DNA of 5,640 nucleotides from Chromatiales bacterium (GTDB lineage Bacteria > Pseudomonadota > Gammaproteobacteria > UBA6429 > Thiohalophilaceae): the NCBI GenBank assembly GCA_027070385.1, contig JALXDW010000274.1, forward strand, positions 1 to 5,640, in the 5' to 3' direction. Below, piece after piece: positions 1-5,640 of the stretch; the first letter of the stretch is position 1; each line of letters opens with the position of its first letter. The notes beneath the pieces were generated by a model. The model did not search any database and was not told where the DNA came from. It was given only the letters and a program-made list of their open reading frames with translations. The position numbers and the translations under genes are program-made.

Positions 1-5
1 TTTAA

Positions 6-1628
6 TCAGATTTTAAAGCTGCCCATTCGGTTTTGTAGTTCACTTGCCAGTCGCTCCAAATCCTGGCTGGCTGCCGCAGTATGTTCTGCGCCTTCTGCTG
101 CCTGTATTGAAAGTGTGCTGATGGAGGTAACATTTTGATTAATATCTTCAGTAACCGATGATTGTTCATCAGCAGCACTTGCAATTTGTGTGTTCATTTC
201 CACTATTTTTGAGACCGCAGCTGTGATTGAGGTCAAAGCTTCGCCCGCTTGTTGAGCCTCATCAACCGTTTGTTGGGTTTTTTCTTCGCCTTGCTGCATG
301 GCTTGCACGGCAGATTTGGAACCTTCCTGTAAACGTTCAATCATTTCCTGAATTTCCTGGGTGGACTCCTGAGTGCGACTGGCGAGGGTACGTACTTCAT
401 CAGCAACCACTGCAAACCCGCGTCCTTGTTCACCTGCCCGGGCTGCTTCTATGGCCGCATTAAGAGCGAGTAAATTTGTTTGTTCGGCAATACCTTTTAT
501 TACATCCAGCACCGTTCCAATTTGTTCGGCATCTTTTTCCACAGTATGGATAACTTCGGCTGCGTTATGCACTTCTGCGGCCAAATCATTAATGGATGAA
601 ATCACATGAGTCACAACACTCTGCCCGTTCGTTGATTCCGTATCGGCCTGTTGTGCAGCATTGGATGCTTCGGTTGCATGACGAGCAACCTCCTGTACGG
701 TCGAAGCCATTTCGTTCATGGCTGTGGCGACCTGTTCAATTTTAGATTCCTGCTGATTCACGTTGAGTTTTGTATCAACGCTGATTTCAGTTAACTGCTG
801 GGCTGAGCTTGTCAGTTGTGAACCTGTTTCACTGGCATCGCGAATGAGCCCCTGAATTTTTGTTACAAATTCATTGAATGCCCTGGCAAGTTGAGCTGCC
901 TCATCCTTACCGGTTTCATCCAAACGGCGGGTTAAATCACCTTCGCCACGGGCAATATTATTGAGCGAGTCAATAATGCCACTCAATGTTTTTTTGATCA
1001 GTTTGGTCATCATAAAGGCAACAGCGATGGTAAGGCAGATAACAATGAATGTAAAAATCACGGCATTGAGTTTTGCCTGTGAAGTTTCAGCTAACATTTC
1101 CTCTTGTAATTTAGCGGTTTCTTTTTCTTCTTTTAAAACCAGTTTTTGAACTGTAATTCTGACTTTTTGCCAGTGAGGATGTTCCTGCTTGACCAGTATC
1201 TGTTTTGCAGAAGCTATATCACCGCTTTTCAGTGCCTCAAGGACTTTTAATTTTGCATTACGGGCTTGTAACCAATGCGTTTTTATTTTTTTCAGGGCAT
1301 CCTGGAGTTGTTTGTCATTAGCTGCCAATGTTTCAGCCGTTTGGAGTGCATTATCGAACCGTTTTATTGCTTTAGGTACGACTTTATAAGGTTTGACCAG
1401 TTTAGGACGAAGTACCAGGTTCCGTAGTGCTATACCAGATAACAGGCCATCGGCAAACATGGTCTGATAGGCATGTTGGCGTGTATAGTTTTGCTGGAAA
1501 AATTGTTCAAATTTAGCACCGATAGCCTGAGTTGCGCTGATTGAAATCCACGTCGCAATCAGAAAAAAGGCAATAACAAGAGTAAATGCCATTCCAAGTT
1601 TCATTGAAATTGTTAGTTTTTTTAACAT
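6..1628 (-). CDS. Methyl-accepting chemotaxis protein (transmembrane chemoreceptor), complete
   Basis: A 540-residue inner-membrane chemoreceptor that would sense a periplasmic ligand and control CheA/CheW kinase signalling to the flagellar motor. Visible layout: a short basic N-terminus, membrane helix at about 11-33, a mostly helical periplasmic domain of about 150 residues (34-187) of a size that fits a four-helix-bundle sensor, a second membrane helix at about 188-209, a HAMP linker at about 210-262, and a long coiled-coil signalling domain to the end. The hallmark hairpin tip lies at 381-416 ([19 protein letters not shown], then [15 protein letters not shown]) and is intact. The C-terminus ends in RMGSFKI, with no NWETF-type CheR/CheB tether. 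The start is supported by a GGAG (1636-1639) seven bases upstream. The gene has its own sigma-28-like promoter, so it is probably separate from cobQ although both lie on the same strand. Family assignment is secure. The ligand cannot be read from the sequence. Confidence 0.96.
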   Translation of the reverse strand: MLKKLTISMKLGMAFTLVIAFFLIATWISISATQAIGAKFEQFFQQNYTRQHAYQTMFADGLLSGIALRNLVLRPKLVKPYKVVPKAIKRFDNALQTAETLAANDKQLQDALKKIKTHWLQARNAKLKVLEALKSGDIASAKQILVKQEHPHWQKVRITVQKLVLKEEKETAKLQEEMLAETSQAKLNAVIFTFIVICLTIAVAFMMTKLIKKTLSGIIDSLNNIARGEGDLTRRLDETGKDEAAQLARAFNEFVTKIQGLIRDASETGSQLTSSAQQLTEISVDTKLNVNQQESKIEQVATAMNEMASTVQEVARHATEASNAAQQADTESTNGQSVVTHVISSINDLAAEVHNAAEVIHTVEKDAEQIGTVLDVIKGIAEQTNLLALNAAIEAARAGEQGRGFAVVADEVRTLASRTQESTQEIQEMIERLQEGSKSAVQAMQQGEEKTQQTVDEAQQAGEALTSITAAVSKIVEMNTQIASAADEQSSVTEDINQNVTSISTLSIQAAEGAEHTAAASQDLERLASELQNRMGSFKI

Positions 1629-1686
1629 TTGTATACTCCGAATAACATATTATCTCGCAAGAGGCTGTTTTGCTTTTGTTCAATGT

Positions 1687-1713
1687 TTATCGGCTTAATA
1701 TGAAAAATCTTAA
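1687..1713 (-). promoter_or_regulatory. Sigma-28 (FliA) flagellar-type promoter of the chemoreceptor gene
   Basis: Read on the minus strand, positions 1694-1687 are GCCGATAA, a perfect match to the -10 consensus of the flagellar sigma factor FliA. Positions 1713-1706 are TTAAGATT, matching six of eight bases of the -35 consensus TAAAGTTT. The spacer is 11 bases, the expected length for this factor. Transcription would begin near 1680, leaving a 5' leader of about 50 bases that ends in the GGAG ribosome binding site at 1636-1639. Chemoreceptor genes are classic members of the late flagellar regulon, so site and gene agree. This implies, without proof, that the organism carries fliA and makes flagella. 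Confidence 0.85.
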
Positions 1714-1779
1714 ACAGAAATGACGATTGTTGACACTCTAAAATCCAAAAAATACAGATTTTCTTGAAAAATATAAAGC

Positions 1780-3261
1780 TTATTGAAAAATCACCTGATT
1801 AATACTTGAAATATCAATGTGTTGCAGCATTAGTTGTGCAAGACGATTAATTTCAGACTCTCTTAATTGTTGATAATTTGGGGTCTCGACTTGCTCCAGC
1901 CCTGCCCATTGCAACAGGCTGTTACAACTGGCCTGATTTTCGAATAGGCCGTGTAAATAGGTGCCAATAATTAAATTGTCGGTAGAGCGTGCACCATCGG
2001 TTTTTTGATTATTCGGGTGTGCATCAAATAAAACAGCCGGGTTTTCAAGCGCACTGCCGTGGCTTGTCCCCATGTGAATTTCATAGCCACTGATCGTTGT
2101 ATTATCAATGCTGAGTTGCCCGGTGACACGGGTTAGTTTCTTATTCTGTTCGAGGGTTGTTTCAAAATCGAGTAAACCAAATCCATTGGTTGAACCAGCC
2201 TGTCCTTCCAGAGCAAGCGGGTCGTGAATGCGATTGCCTAACATCTGAAAGCCACCGCAAATGCCGATGAGTTTGCCACCATAACGTAAGTGTCTGTGAA
2301 TACTCTGTTGCCAGCCTTGTTCGGTCAGCCAGTTAAAATCATGTCGTACATTTTTACTACCGGGAAGAATGATAAGATCCGCTTCAGGAATGGAAGTGTT
2401 TGCGCCAATAAATTCAAAATCAACCTGGGGGTGTAAGCGCAGTGGATCGAAGTCAGTATGGTTACTGATGCGAGGCAGAACAGGCACAATAACCTTTAAT
2501 TTTTTTTCGGTGAGTACTTGCTGGTTGTTTAATGCATCTTCGGCTTCGAGGTGAAAGCCATTTAAGTAAGGTAATGTCCCGAACACAGGCTTGCCTGTTT
2601 TATTTTCCAGCCAGTCAATGCCCGGTTGCAACAAAGCAATATCACCACGAAAGCGATTAATGATAAAGCCTTTAACCCGCGCCTGTTCGCTGGGGCTCAG
2701 CAGTTCCAATGTGCCCACTAAATGGGCAAATACACCACCGCGATCAATATCCGCAACGATAATCACCGGGCAGTCGATTTGTTCAGCAAAGCCCATATTG
2801 GCAATATCGCGATCCCGCAAGTTAATTTCGGCCGGACTGCCAGCACCTTCGACGATGATGGCATCGTACTGTTTGGCTAAGCGCGTATAGGATTCAACAA
2901 CCGCCTGCATGGCAACCGGTTTATAGTGGTGAAAGGCGGCAGCATCCATATCAGACAATGCTTTGCCTTGAATAATCACTTGTGCTGCCACATCAGTATT
3001 GGGTTTGATCAACACCGGATTCATATCGGTGTGTGCTTCAATACCGGCCGCTTGCGCCTGTACTGCCTGGGCGCGGCCAATTTCACCGCCATCAATGGTC
3101 ACGGCACTGTTTAGTGCCATATTCTGGGGTTTGAACGGGGCAATCTTTTTACCCTGTTGCAGAAGAATACGGCATAAACCACTGACAATGGTGCTTTTGC
3201 CGGCATCCGATGTGGTGCCTTGAATCATTAAGGTAGGATAAGTTAATTTATTTTTGTTCAT
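1780..3261 (-). CDS. cobQ: Cobyric acid synthase (glutamine-dependent), CobQ
   Basis: This cytosolic enzyme amidates four carboxylates (b, d, e and g) of adenosylcobyrinic acid a,c-diamide, using ATP and glutamine, to give adenosylcobyric acid in cobalamin synthesis. The 493-residue product has the full family layout. The N-terminal dethiobiotin-synthetase-like ATPase domain carries the P-loop [10 protein letters not shown] at 15-24, FKPQNMALN at 43-51 and [12 protein letters not shown] at 137-148. The C-terminal class I glutamine amidotransferase domain has the nucleophile Cys335 in [10 protein letters not shown], the GYEIHMG segment at 392-398, and the catalytic His437 in GTYLHGLF. The frame stays open upstream to 3363, but I chose the Met at 3261. 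Family members begin just before the [13 protein letters not shown] strand, an AGAAG lies a few bases upstream, and the longer forms would run into divergent cbiB. No clear terminator follows the stop; only a weak AT-rich inverted repeat lies at 1740-1762. Confidence 0.96.
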   Translation of the reverse strand: MNKNKLTYPTLMIQGTTSDAGKSTIVSGLCRILLQQGKKIAPFKPQNMALNSAVTIDGGEIGRAQAVQAQAAGIEAHTDMNPVLIKPNTDVAAQVIIQGKALSDMDAAAFHHYKPVAMQAVVESYTRLAKQYDAIIVEGAGSPAEINLRDRDIANMGFAEQIDCPVIIVADIDRGGVFAHLVGTLELLSPSEQARVKGFIINRFRGDIALLQPGIDWLENKTGKPVFGTLPYLNGFHLEAEDALNNQQVLTEKKLKVIVPVLPRISNHTDFDPLRLHPQVDFEFIGANTSIPEADLIILPGSKNVRHDFNWLTEQGWQQSIHRHLRYGGKLIGICGGFQMLGNRIHDPLALEGQAGSTNGFGLLDFETTLEQNKKLTRVTGQLSIDNTTISGYEIHMGTSHGSALENPAVLFDAHPNNQKTDGARSTDNLIIGTYLHGLFENQASCNSLLQWAGLEQVETPNYQQLRESEINRLAQLMLQHIDISSINQVIFQ

Positions 3262-3301
3262 TATGACTTCTGCAAAAACATTCTTCAGGTAAACTGTTGC
3301 C
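3262..3301. other. Divergent 40-bp gap between cobQ and cbiB
   Basis: These 40 bases separate two start codons pointing in opposite directions. They carry a weak ribosome binding site for each gene: AGAAG just upstream of the cobQ ATG on the minus strand, and AGGT at 3287-3290 eleven bases before the cbiB ATG. The gap is too short for two ordinary promoters side by side, so promoter elements probably extend into the 5' ends of both genes. I see no strong -35/-10 pair on either strand; the best minus-strand -10 match is TATCAT at 3307-3302. There is no room for a cobalamin riboswitch, and I see no B12-box-like motif. Confidence 0.5.
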
Positions 3302-4231
3302 ATGATAACGGAATTACAAGTTTTAGTGGCAGTATTATTGGACACCTTATTGGGGGAGCCCAAACGTTTTCATCCTCTGGCAGGTTTTGGTCAGGTTGCC
3401 TTAAAAATTGAATCTTTTTTTTATGGTGGGCAAAACATCACGGATGGGCATAGAAAAACGCTGGGTTTGATTGCCTGGTGCGTTGCGGTATTACCTCTGG
3501 TTGGTATGGCTTTGTGGTTAACATTACAAGCAAATGCGTTTGGACTTATTGTGGCAACGGTTTTGCTTTATTTTGCCCTGGGTAACCAGAGTCTGGCTCA
3601 ACATGCATTGGCAGTGTCCACGGCTTTGCTGAATAACAATATTGGCCTGGCTCGCCAGCAAGTACAAATGATGGTGAGTCGGGATACACTGAATATGGAG
3701 GACAGTGACATTAGTCGGGCCACCATTGAGTCAGTACTGGAAAATGGTAACGATGCTGTTTTCGCTGCGCTTTTCTGGTTTTTAGTCCTGGGGGTTCCCG
3801 GGGTTGTTTTATATCGCCTGTCGAACACACTGGATGCAATGTGGGGTTATCGAAATCAGCGTTACCACGCGTTTGGCTGGTTTGCTGCACGTATGGATGA
3901 TGCATTAAATTGGTTACCGGCTCGATTGACCGCACTAACCTACGCTCTGGTTGGCCAAACGGAGAATGCACTTTATTGCTGGAAAACCCAGGCTCATCAT
4001 TGGCGTGGCATTAATCCCGGTGTGGTGATGGCGGCCGGTGCCGGTGCGTTAGCGTTAGAGCTTGGCGGGGCAGCGCAATATCATGGCCAGCTAGTCACCC
4101 GCCCGATATTAGGGCAGGGAACAAAACCCAATGCGTTAGATATTAAACGCAGCATACAACTGGTACAACGAAGCTTATGGCTTTGGTTAATTTTAATCTT
4201 TCTGGCCGGTGTCTTTAATGTGCTTTGGTAA
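3302..4231 (+). CDS. cbiB: Adenosylcobinamide-phosphate synthase, CbiB/CobD family membrane protein
   Basis: CbiB (called CobD in aerobic-pathway naming) attaches aminopropanol or its phosphate to the f-side-chain carboxylate of adenosylcobyric acid, giving adenosylcobinamide or its phosphate. It thus uses the product of the neighbouring CobQ. The 309 residues match the usual family length. Family marks are the N-terminal [20 protein letters not shown] (11-30), SLAQHALAV (97-105), VSRDTL (125-130), the block [21 protein letters not shown] (139-159), NTLDAMWGY (175-183), [20 protein letters not shown] (191-210), and the glycine- and alanine-rich [19 protein letters not shown] (244-262). Hydrophobic membrane segments lie near 54-75, 77-95, 155-172 and 291-308. 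Where many relatives have an SPNAG motif, this protein has GINPG (236-240). The start is well placed because the family begins right at this LLD-LLGDP-type helix. Its AGGT ribosome site is weak. Confidence 0.94.
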   Translation: MITELQVLVAVLLDTLLGEPKRFHPLAGFGQVALKIESFFYGGQNITDGHRKTLGLIAWCVAVLPLVGMALWLTLQANAFGLIVATVLLYFALGNQSLAQHALAVSTALLNNNIGLARQQVQMMVSRDTLNMEDSDISRATIESVLENGNDAVFAALFWFLVLGVPGVVLYRLSNTLDAMWGYRNQRYHAFGWFAARMDDALNWLPARLTALTYALVGQTENALYCWKTQAHHWRGINPGVVMAAGAGALALELGGAAQYHGQLVTRPILGQGTKPNALDIKRSIQLVQRSLWLWLILIFLAGVFNVLW

Positions 4232-4235
4232 AGCA

Positions 4236-4257
4236 AAGGTTGGATGAAAATAACCTT
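4236..4257. repeat. Short inverted repeat just after cbiB
   Basis: AAGGTT at 4236-4241 pairs perfectly with AACCTT at 4252-4257 around a ten-base loop, GGATGAAAAT, starting five bases after the cbiB stop codon. No T-run follows, so it is not a standard intrinsic terminator. It could stabilise the 3' end of the cbiB message or simply be chance in AT-rich DNA. Confidence 0.35.
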
Positions 4258-4300
4258 ATGCAAAATTTAATATCTTGCTCCGCAATGTTTTGTTAAGATG

Positions 4301-4435
4301 CCAGCTTGTTTGATTCAAGGCGGTTTTTCTTGAATATATGCTTGGACATAGGAAGGCAAACACCGTTTTACATTAAGTGCCCACAAACTTAGCCTGGGTA
4401 CTCATCCCAAAAGCGATAAGTGGTGAGTGTTTTTT
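4301..4435 (+). ncRNA. Candidate structured RNA or 3' UTR element ending in a terminator hairpin (speculative)
   Basis: By hand folding, 4301-4312 pairs with 4384-4397 to give about ten base pairs. These are CCA/TGG with one bulged C, GC/GC, a small internal loop, then GTTTG/CAAAC. Directly inside that stem is a perfect seven-base hairpin, ATTCAAG (4313-4319) with CTTGAAT (4329-4335). Weaker helices follow: TATG/CATA (4337-4340 with 4347-4350) and GGCA/TGCC (4355-4358 with 4378-4381). The terminator-like hairpin at 4399-4429 and its T-run close the element. No open reading frame of note lies here. I found no convincing dedicated promoter (TAAGAT at 4294-4299 lacks a well-spaced -35), so this may be the 3' end of the cbiB transcript rather than an independent RNA. 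It resembles no RNA family I recognise, and it is not a cobalamin riboswitch by motif. Confidence 0.22.
4399..4435 (+). terminator. Probable Rho-independent terminator ahead of the tRNA-Leu promoter
   Basis: TACTCATC (4399-4406) pairs with GGTGAGTG (4422-4429) over eight base pairs, two of them G-T wobbles, around a fifteen-base loop. A run of six T residues (4430-4435) follows at once. The position suits the end of the cbiB transcript, since the next promoter starts five bases further on. The large loop and two wobbles make the hairpin only moderately strong. An overlapping alternative fold exists: TGGG at 4395-4398 pairs with CCCA at 4406-4409, flanked by ACTTA at 4387-4391 pairing with TAAGT at 4417-4421. 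It would compete with this hairpin. Confidence 0.55.
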
Positions 4436-4439
4436 AGTT

Positions 4440-4468
4440 TTAACAATCACTTAAGAGCTTGATATAAT
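4440..4468 (+). promoter_or_regulatory. Sigma-70-type promoter for tRNA-Leu (and probably tig)
   Basis: TTAACA (4440-4445) matches five of six bases of the TTGACA -35 box. TATAAT (4463-4468) is a perfect -10 box, and the spacer is exactly 17 bases. Transcription would start near 4475, a few bases before the tRNA 5' end at 4480, leaving a very short leader for RNase P to remove. Near-consensus strength is typical of stable-RNA promoters. I see no separate well-placed promoter between the tRNA and tig, so this one probably serves both. Confidence 0.8.
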
Positions 4469-4479
4469 AGAGTCAATCT

Positions 4480-4564
4480 GCGGAAGTGGCGAAATTGGTA
4501 TACGCGCCGGTTTTAGGTACCTGTGTCGCAAGGCGTGTGGGTTCGAGTCCCACCTTCCGCACCA
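4480..4564 (+). tRNA. tRNA-Leu, anticodon UAG
   Basis: An 85-nt class II tRNA with the CCA end encoded. The acceptor stem GCGGAAG (4480-4486) pairs with CTTCCGC (4554-4560), followed by A plus CCA. The D stem is GCG/CGC (4489-4491 with 4503-4505). The anticodon loop TTTAGGT (4512-4518) places TAG at 4514-4516, reading CUA and other CUN leucine codons. The long variable arm GTC-GCAA-GGC (4525-4534) is the leucine/serine type. The T stem GTGGG/CCCAC (4537-4541 with 4549-4553) encloses TTCGAGT. The overall sequence closely parallels the E. coli tRNA-Leu(UAG). One oddity is in the anticodon stem, CCGGT (4507-4511) with ACCTG (4519-4523): the second pair (28-42) is C opposite U instead of a Watson-Crick pair. 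The gene should still fold. The mismatch may be real or a single base error. Confidence 0.96.
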
Positions 4565-4586
4565 TTTTTATAAGTTATTAAAATTT

Positions 4587-4592
4587 AAGAGG
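4587..4592 (+). promoter_or_regulatory. Ribosome binding site of tig, which decides between two in-frame ATGs
   Basis: AAGAGG lies four bases before a first ATG (4597) and ten bases before a second in-frame ATG (4603). The GAGG core is crowded for the first start and comfortable for the second. The second start also gives MQVSVETTQG, the same opening as E. coli trigger factor, so 4603 is preferred. Use of 4597 would add only Met-Ser. Confidence 0.65.
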
Positions 4593-4602
4593 TTTTATGA
4601 GT

Positions 4603-5640
4603 ATGCAAGTTTCTGTTGAAACGACTCAGGGGCTGGAACGCCGCATGATGGTTGAAATTAACGAAGAGCAAATTGCTGAAGCCGTGGAATCACGTCTGAA
4701 AAGCATGGCGAAAACGACAAAAATCAAAGGCTTTCGAGCCGGTAAAGTGCCTCTAAAAGTAGTGAAACAGCACTATGGTGGTCAGGTTCGTCAGGAAATT
4801 GTCAGTGATTTGGTGCAATCTACTTTTTATGAAGCGGTGACGCAGGAAAAATTACGTCCTGCGGGTGGCCCAACAATTGGTGATGATTTAGTTGCAACGG
4901 ATGGTCTGAAATACACAGCGACGTTTGAAGTGTACCCCGAAGTGAAAATTGCCAGCTTTGATGACGTTGTTATCGAAAAAGAAACCGCAGAAATTACCGA
5001 TGCCGATGTTGATGAGATGATTGAAACCATCCGTAAACAGAATCGTACCTGGGAAGCCGTTGATCGCGCTTCTGAAGAAGGTGATCAGGTCACGGTTGAT
5101 TTTGCTGGTCGTGTTGATGGTGAAGCCTTTGAAGGCGGTACTGGCTCCGATATGGCGGTTGAAATTGGCGCAGGTCGTATGATTGCTGGTTTTGAAGAGG
5201 GTTTGAAAGGTCTGAAAAAAGGGGAGGAAACCACATTATCCCTGACTTTCCCGGAAAACTACCCACAAAAAGAGTTAGCCGGTAAACCGGTTGAATTCAA
5301 AATTACGGTTAAATCGGTTGAGCAGGCTGCATTGCCCGCGGTCGATGAAGAATTTGCTAAAAAAATGGGTGTAGAAAGTGGTGATATTGAGCAAATGCGT
5401 AAAGACATTCGTGAAAATATGCAGCGTGAGCTCGATGCCAAAATTAAAGCGAACCTGAAACAGGTCGCCATGGATAAATTAATCGAATTGCATCCTATTG
5501 AAGTGCCCAAGGCATTGACTGAGCAGGAAGCCACAACATTGATGCAGCAAATGCAGCAGAATCTGGCCAGTCAGGGAATGAAACAGGATGATATCCAGTT
5601 AAGTACCGATATGTTTAAAGATCAGGCTGCACACCGAGTA
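4603..5640 (+). CDS. tig: Trigger factor, ribosome-associated chaperone and peptidyl-prolyl isomerase, 3' end cut off by the window
   Basis: Trigger factor binds near the ribosomal exit tunnel, shields nascent chains and speeds proline isomerisation. The 346 residues seen are most of a family of about 430. The N-terminal ribosome-binding domain covers about 1-110 and carries the ribosome-docking signature GFRAGKVP at 43-50. The FKBP-type isomerase domain lies at about 155-240: GDQVTVDFAGRVDGEAFEGG (160-179), then IGAGRMIAGFEEGLKGLKKG (188-207) and FPENYP (216-221). The start of the C-terminal helical chaperone domain follows from about 245 (LPAVDEEFAKKMGV) and continues past the edge. The start was chosen at the second ATG on ribosome-site spacing and homology; 4597 is the alternative. 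It lies 38 bases after tRNA-Leu with no strong terminator between, so co-transcription with RNase processing is likely. In many gammaproteobacteria clpP, clpX and lon follow tig; that region is outside this window. Confidence 0.97.
   Translation, partial: MQVSVETTQGLERRMMVEINEEQIAEAVESRLKSMAKTTKIKGFRAGKVPLKVVKQHYGGQVRQEIVSDLVQSTFYEAVTQEKLRPAGGPTIGDDLVATDGLKYTATFEVYPEVKIASFDDVVIEKETAEITDADVDEMIETIRKQNRTWEAVDRASEEGDQVTVDFAGRVDGEAFEGGTGSDMAVEIGAGRMIAGFEEGLKGLKKGEETTLSLTFPENYPQKELAGKPVEFKITVKSVEQAALPAVDEEFAKKMGVESGDIEQMRKDIRENMQRELDAKIKANLKQVAMDKLIELHPIEVPKALTEQEATTLMQQMQQNLASQGMKQDDIQLSTDMFKDQAAHRV

Noticed and set aside
227..609. Open frames on the plus strand opposite the chemoreceptor gene
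   Set aside because: They overlap highly conserved chemoreceptor coding sequence on the other strand, lack ribosome sites, and show no recognisable protein features.
1730..1758. Plus-strand promoter with TTGACA at 1730-1735
   Set aside because: The -35 is perfect, but the -10 at 17 bp spacing (TACAGA) is poor, and it would read antisense into cobQ with no gene to serve.
1740..1762. Terminator for cobQ formed by AAAATC/GATTTT
   Set aside because: The stem is six base pairs, mostly A-T, with no G/C-rich core and no proper T-run after it. It would be too unstable to call.
3296..3309. Imperfect palindrome GTTGCCATGATAAC over the cbiB start codon as an operator
   Set aside because: Only the outer GTT/AAC and central CATG are symmetric. 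The two intervening positions on each side do not match, so it is weak and could be chance.
3262..3363. Longer cobQ reading frame starting at 3363 or 3303
   Set aside because: The extra 14-34 residues lack family similarity, precede the normal N-terminal strand, and would overlap the divergent cbiB start. The Met at 3261 fits the family.
4232..4479. Cobalamin riboswitch or CsrB/RsmZ-like RNA in the gap after cbiB
   Set aside because: No B12-box motif is present, and the region follows cbiB instead of preceding a cob gene. A few GGA triplets lie in small loops, but they lack the ANGGA context and are too few for a CsrA-sponge RNA.
4827..5534. Minus-strand open frames within tig
   Set aside because: They are serine- and cysteine-rich, low-information shadows of the trigger factor coding sequence.

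Overview
The window looks like chromosomal DNA from a flagellated, free-living gammaproteobacterium of moderate GC content. Three observations point that way: a trigger factor whose N-terminus (MQVSVETTQGLERR) closely resembles the enterobacterial protein, a tRNA-Leu with genome-encoded CCA directly ahead of it, and a chemoreceptor gene driven by a sigma-28-type flagellar promoter. I cannot name the genus from sequence alone. No transposase, phage gene, CRISPR array or toxin-antitoxin pair is visible. These are mostly housekeeping genes.

Layout, left to right. Positions 6-1628 (minus) encode a complete 540-residue methyl-accepting chemotaxis protein. It has its own ribosome binding site and a near-consensus FliA promoter in the 151-bp gap upstream. 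Positions 1780-3261 (minus) encode cobyric acid synthase CobQ. Only 40 bp separate its start from the divergent gene at 3302-4231 (plus), the membrane protein CbiB/CobD. CobQ and CbiB catalyse consecutive steps of cobalamin synthesis: side-chain amidation to adenosylcobyric acid, then attachment of the aminopropanol arm to give adenosylcobinamide or its phosphate. No other cob genes lie in the window, and the gap is too short to hold a cobalamin riboswitch.

Positions 4232-4479 contain no gene. This stretch holds several inverted repeats, a terminator-like hairpin with a T-run (4399-4435), and then a strong sigma-70-type promoter (4440-4468). That promoter reads into tRNA-Leu(UAG) at 4480-4564, followed after 38 bp by trigger factor (tig), which runs off the right edge after 346 codons. 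tRNA and tig are probably co-transcribed.

The most useful points for a second look are the FliA promoter, the divergent cobQ/cbiB pair with consecutive functions, a possible structured RNA with mutually exclusive folds between cbiB and the tRNA, and a C-U mismatch in the tRNA anticodon stem. I found no convincing novel multi-gene system.
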